Assembly: GCA_965204835.1 (NCBI GenBank)
Contig: OZ242017.1
Coordinates: 1,736,001 to 1,800,000, forward strand
Origin: VXMT01 sp965204835
GTDB lineage: Bacteria > Chloroflexota > Dehalococcoidia > UBA2979
Length of the DNA: 64,000 nt
Direction of reading: 5' to 3'
The notes beneath the pieces were generated by a model. The model saw only the letters and a list, made by a program, of their open reading frames with translations, was not told the DNA's origin and did not search any database. The position numbers were made by a program, and so were the translations under genes. This document shows positions 61,437-64,000 of the stretch, in pieces (the first letter of the stretch is position 1; each line of letters begins with the position of its first letter).

Positions 61437-62720
61437 TTGAGTACCGACACAATCATCGGCCTGGTCGTCGCGGTCGCCGCAGGCGCCATGCTGCTGCTGG
61501 TATCAGCGGCCGAGGCGGGCGTGACGGCCATCAGCCGCCGCCGCACCCGCGCGCGCGCCACCAACGGCGTCGCGGGCCTGCTCGACAGCTACATCCGCCA
61601 GCGGCAGCGCCTGCTGCGCGCGCTCAGCGCCGCCGCCACGTTCGCCGTCGTCGCGCTCACGCTCGGCCTCACCGTGGTGTTCCTCAACAGCCGCGAGATC
61701 GGCGTCGCGGCCGCCGTGTTCGTCGGGGTCGTCGTGCTCATCGTGGCGGGCGTGCTGCGCGAGAACGCGCGAGCGATCGGGCTGGTCAGCCCGGAGACGA
61801 CCGGCGTGCGACTCGCCGGCATCATCGCCCTGCTGCACTTCGCCCTCGAGCCGCTCGCGTGGCTCTTCAGCGCGCCGTCGCGCGGCCTGCTGCGGCTCGT
61901 CGGGCGCAGCGAGGAAGTCGGCGACGAGGATCCGGCGAGCGAGCTGCTCGGCGTCCTCGAAGCCCCCGCCGACCCCGAGGCGCAGGAGTCGCTGTCCGAG
62001 GAGCGGCGGATGATGCGCGGCATCCTCGACATGGCCGACCAGACCGTGCGCGAGGTGATGTCGCCGCGTATCGACATCGTCGCCGTCTCCGTCGAGGCCT
62101 CGATCGGCGACGTGATGAAGCTGATCATCAGCTCCGGCTTCAGCCGCATCCCGCTCTACGAGGAGTCGATCGACAGGATCGTCGGCGTGATCTACGCGAA
62201 GGACCTGCTGGCGTACCTGCAGACCGGCGCGGCGACGCCGAGCCTGGAGAACATCGCCCGCCCGCCCTACTTCGTCCCCGAGACCAAGCGCGCCGACCAA
62301 CTCCTCGCCGACCTGCGCCGCGACCAGACGCACGTCGCGATCGTCGTCGACGAGTACGGGGGCACCGCCGGGCTCGTCACCGTCGAGGACGTGGTGGAGG
62401 AGATCGTCGGAGAGATCGTCGACGAGTACGACACCGACGAGGTGGAGGTGGAGCGCGTCTCCGCCGACGAGGCGATCGTGGACGCCCGGCTGGCCATCGA
62501 CGCCCTGAACGACATGTTCGACACGGACATCGAGAACGAGGACTTCGACACAGTCGGCGGCCTCGTGTTCTCGCTGCTCGGCCGCCTCGCGACGCCGGGA
62601 GACCGCGTCGAGAGCGACGAGCACGGGCTGGCGTTGCAGGTGCTTTCGGTGCAGGGCCGCCGCATCCGCCGCGTCCGCATCTCCACCCACCACGAGGCCA
62701 GCGAGGCCGCCGCGGTCTGA
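61437..62720 (+). CDS. CNNM/CorC-type membrane protein with CBS domains (hemolysin family)
   Basis: 427 residues from a TTG at 61437. Three to four N-terminal helices (residues about 5-30, 60-85, 90-105, 122-140) form a DUF21-like membrane part. Then SEERRMMRGILDMADQTVREVMSPR, two CBS domains (IDIVAVSVEASIGDVMKLI and RIPLYEESIDRIVGVIYAKDLL, broken; VAIVVDEYGGTAGLVTVEDV), and a C-terminal CorC/HlyC domain (FDTVGGLVFSLLGRLATPGD). The family exports Mg2+ or other ions rather than lysing cells. glmU ends 22 bases before it. Confidence 0.92.
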   Translation: MSTDTIIGLVVAVAAGAMLLLVSAAEAGVTAISRRRTRARATNGVAGLLDSYIRQRQRLLRALSAAATFAVVALTLGLTVVFLNSREIGVAAAVFVGVVVLIVAGVLRENARAIGLVSPETTGVRLAGIIALLHFALEPLAWLFSAPSRGLLRLVGRSEEVGDEDPASELLGVLEAPADPEAQESLSEERRMMRGILDMADQTVREVMSPRIDIVAVSVEASIGDVMKLIISSGFSRIPLYEESIDRIVGVIYAKDLLAYLQTGAATPSLENIARPPYFVPETKRADQLLADLRRDQTHVAIVVDEYGGTAGLVTVEDVVEEIVGEIVDEYDTDEVEVERVSADEAIVDARLAIDALNDMFDTDIENEDFDTVGGLVFSLLGRLATPGDRVESDEHGLALQVLSVQGRRIRRVRISTHHEASEAAAV

Positions 62721-62786
62721 GCGCGGTGTGGCAGCGCCGCCGCGCCGCGCCTATCCTGATCGCATCGGACGACAGGAGCAGATCTG

Positions 62787-63092
62787 ATGGACATCGCCGC
62801 CCGTGTCAGACCCAAAGGCCAAGTCACGATCCCGCGTGAAATACGCGAGGCGCTTGCCATCGAGGTTGGCGACGAGGTCGTGTTCCGCGTGGAACGCGAC
62901 CACTCAGCCCCGGCACGAGTGGTTCTGCAGGCAGTTGAAGACGATAGCTTCTGGAACCCGCCGAGCCCGGACGAACTGATCCGTGCGTCCGGAGTGGGGC
63001 CGTACGTATTCAAGCGAAGGGCCGACGAGGACGATCACTGGGACGTCGAAGAGTTCCTTGACTCAATCTTCGGTGACAGGAGAGCCCCGTAA
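62787..63092 (+). CDS. AbrB/MazE-family antitoxin (SpoVT-AbrB domain)
   Basis: 101 residues from ATG 62787 with GGAG upstream. The DNA-binding swapped-hairpin motif is VRPKGQVTIPREIREALAIEVGDEVVFRVE (broken as KGQVTIPREIREAL and VGDEVVFRVE). The C-terminal half (DHWDVEEFLDSIFGDR) should bind the PIN toxin encoded 20 bases downstream. It likely represses its own operon. Confidence 0.88.
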   Translation: MDIAARVRPKGQVTIPREIREALAIEVGDEVVFRVERDHSAPARVVLQAVEDDSFWNPPSPDELIRASGVGPYVFKRRADEDDHWDVEEFLDSIFGDRRAP

Positions 63093-63112
63093 CTCAGTCG
63101 ATCGCCAGCCGG

Positions 63113-63502
63113 GTGCTCGTGGACACCGACGTGTTCTCGTATGTCGTCGAAGGGCACCCATTCGCCGAACGGTACTCGCGCCACCTGGACGGCCGAGTTA
63201 ACCTCCTGTCCTTCCAGACTGTGGCCGAAGTGCTGCAGGGCGCCTACCAGAGCAATTGGGGTGACGCCCGACTCAGTGCGCTCCGGGAGGAGTTGGAACG
63301 CTACGTGATCGCCCCATTTCACATGGAGATGGTGGAACGGTTCGCACGGTTACGGGCCCACAGGCGGCGCATTGGGCGCGAGATCGAGACGGCCGATGCA
63401 TGGATCGCGGCTACAGCGCTGTGGCTCGAGTGTCCGCTCGTGACGCACAACCGACGCCACTTCCTTGATATTCCAGGTCTTGACGTGATCAGCGAGGCCT
63501 AA
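63113..63502 (+). CDS. VapC-family PIN-domain toxin
   Basis: 129 residues from GTG 63113. PIN acids: LVDTDVFSYVV (Asp), TVAEVLQGAY (Glu), IETADAWIAATALW (Asp), then CPLVTHNRRHFLDIPGL. Forms a toxin-antitoxin operon with the AbrB-type gene upstream. It should be an RNase acting on tRNA or rRNA. Confidence 0.9.
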   Translation: MLVDTDVFSYVVEGHPFAERYSRHLDGRVNLLSFQTVAEVLQGAYQSNWGDARLSALREELERYVIAPFHMEMVERFARLRAHRRRIGREIETADAWIAATALWLECPLVTHNRRHFLDIPGLDVISEA

Positions 63503-63516
63503 CAGGCACGCCCCAC

Positions 63517-63544
63517 TTGCCCTCTTGCATCCGCCTGATACGCT
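63517..63544 (+). promoter_or_regulatory. Promoter of dprA, apparently leaderless
   Basis: -35 TTGCCC (63517-63522) and -10 TACGCT (63539-63544) with a 16-base spacer; the -10 ends exactly 6 bases before the GTG start at 63551, so the mRNA would begin at the start codon. Confidence 0.5.
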
Positions 63545-63550
63545 GTGCCC

Positions 63551-64000
63551 GTGAACGACGTACGAACAAATGAGCTTCCCTACTGGGTCGGCCTGCACCG
63601 CATCAGCCGCCTCGGGGCTGCGCGCTTCGCGCTGCTCGAAGCCGCCTTCGACTCCATGGAGGAGGCGTGGGGCGCGAGCAGCGAGGACCTCGTCGCCGCG
63701 GGGCTCGACCCTCGCACCGCCGAGGAGGTCGTGCGGCGCCGGCCGGACATCGACGTGCGCGCCGAGTGCGAGCGGCTCGCCGAGGCCGGCGTGCGCGCGC
63801 TGCATCGCCCGCACCCTGCCTACCCCGCCCGCCTCCGCGAGATCGACGACGCGCCGCCCGTCATCTACATCCGCGGCTCGTGGGAGCCGCAGGACGACTG
63901 GTCCGTCTCCGTCGTCGGCACGCGACGCGCGACGGCGTACGGGCGGCAGGCCGCCGACGAGCTGGCGCGCGACCTCGCCGCCCATGGGGTGACGGTGGTC
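63551..64000 (+). CDS. dprA: DNA processing protein DprA, N-terminal part (3' partial)
   Basis: The frame from GTG 63551 is open to the window edge (150 codons). ELPYWVGLHRISRLGAARFALL and AAGLDPRTAEEV form the N-terminal SAM-like domain; HRPHPAYPARLREIDDAPPVIYIRG (broken as PAYPARLREIDDAPPVIYIRG) and VSVVGTRRATAYGRQAADELARDLA (broken) begin the Rossmann domain. DprA loads RecA onto incoming single-stranded DNA in transformation. The rest lies outside the window. Confidence 0.9.
   Translation, partial: MNDVRTNELPYWVGLHRISRLGAARFALLEAAFDSMEEAWGASSEDLVAAGLDPRTAEEVVRRRPDIDVRAECERLAEAGVRALHRPHPAYPARLREIDDAPPVIYIRGSWEPQDDWSVSVVGTRRATAYGRQAADELARDLAAHGVTVV

Overview
The window is 64 kb of GC-rich, gene-dense bacterial chromosome. 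The mix of genes suggests a deep-branching, didermless or Gram-positive-like lineage, most likely a member of the Chloroflexota (Dehalococcoidia or relatives). Reasons: a long SRP RNA with an Alu domain, a DnaQ-fused DinG helicase, the order alaS / baseplate-J-like protein / ruvX / mltG / aroE, a T-box in front of thrS, DUF169, and a stand-alone Lrp effector domain. This taxonomic call is inference; no rRNA or marker tree was available. Start codons GTG and TTG are common, genes often overlap by 4 or 8 bases, and several genes look leaderless.

Layout. 1-6.4 kb: end of a CCA-adding-type enzyme, a small membrane protein, an alpha-carbonic anhydrase, then on the minus strand a GNAT enzyme, dinG, a PHP phosphoesterase, an orphan antidote gene and a small membrane protein. 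6.4-8.7 kb: ispE, rsmA and the SRP RNA. 8.7-10.2 kb: a Phd/VapC pair and an EEP-fold phosphatase or nuclease. 10.3-14.7 kb: an adenine methyltransferase with a nuclease-like N-terminal region, followed by an unrecognised protein with a coiled coil and a nuclease-like C-terminus; this is a possible restriction or defence island. 14.7-18.6 kb: fabV, a FitAB-like pair, lepA. 18.6-20.7 kb: two peptide-transporter ATPases without permeases. 20.7-21.3 kb: three tRNAs (Leu-UAG, Lys-CUU, Val-GAC). 21.3-31.2 kb: a truncated lipoprotein, a secreted FN3 protein and a surface protein of about 2,820 residues made mostly of Calx-beta repeats.

31.2-37.3 kb is a translation and lipid block: threonine T-box and thrS, biotin carboxylase and biotin carrier protein, then infC (apparent ATC start), rpmI, rplT. 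37.4-39.4 kb: a Ca/Na exchanger and a DUF169 protein. 39.4-45.3 kb: pheT, a VOC protein and pheS, then hicBA sitting between two 133-bp direct repeats copied from the pheS 5' end, then a SIR2-like protein. 45.3-49.0 kb: Lrp effector domain, moeA, a MobB-like protein without P-loop, a broken antitoxin, a GIY-YIG nuclease and a separate paralogue of its C-terminal domain. 49.0-57.1 kb is one long minus-strand operon: acylphosphatase, aroK-aroB fusion, aroC, a membrane protein, aroE, mltG, ruvX and a baseplate-J-like membrane protein, behind alaS. 59.7-64 kb: glmU divergent from alaS, a CBS-domain membrane protein, an AbrB/VapC pair and the start of dprA.

The housekeeping genes deal with translation, aromatic amino acids, fatty acids and cell wall. 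Between them lie five toxin-antitoxin type loci or relics and three candidate defence genes. The two best leads are the methyltransferase plus nuclease-like pair, and the hicBA cassette bounded by a duplicated pheS promoter and start region.
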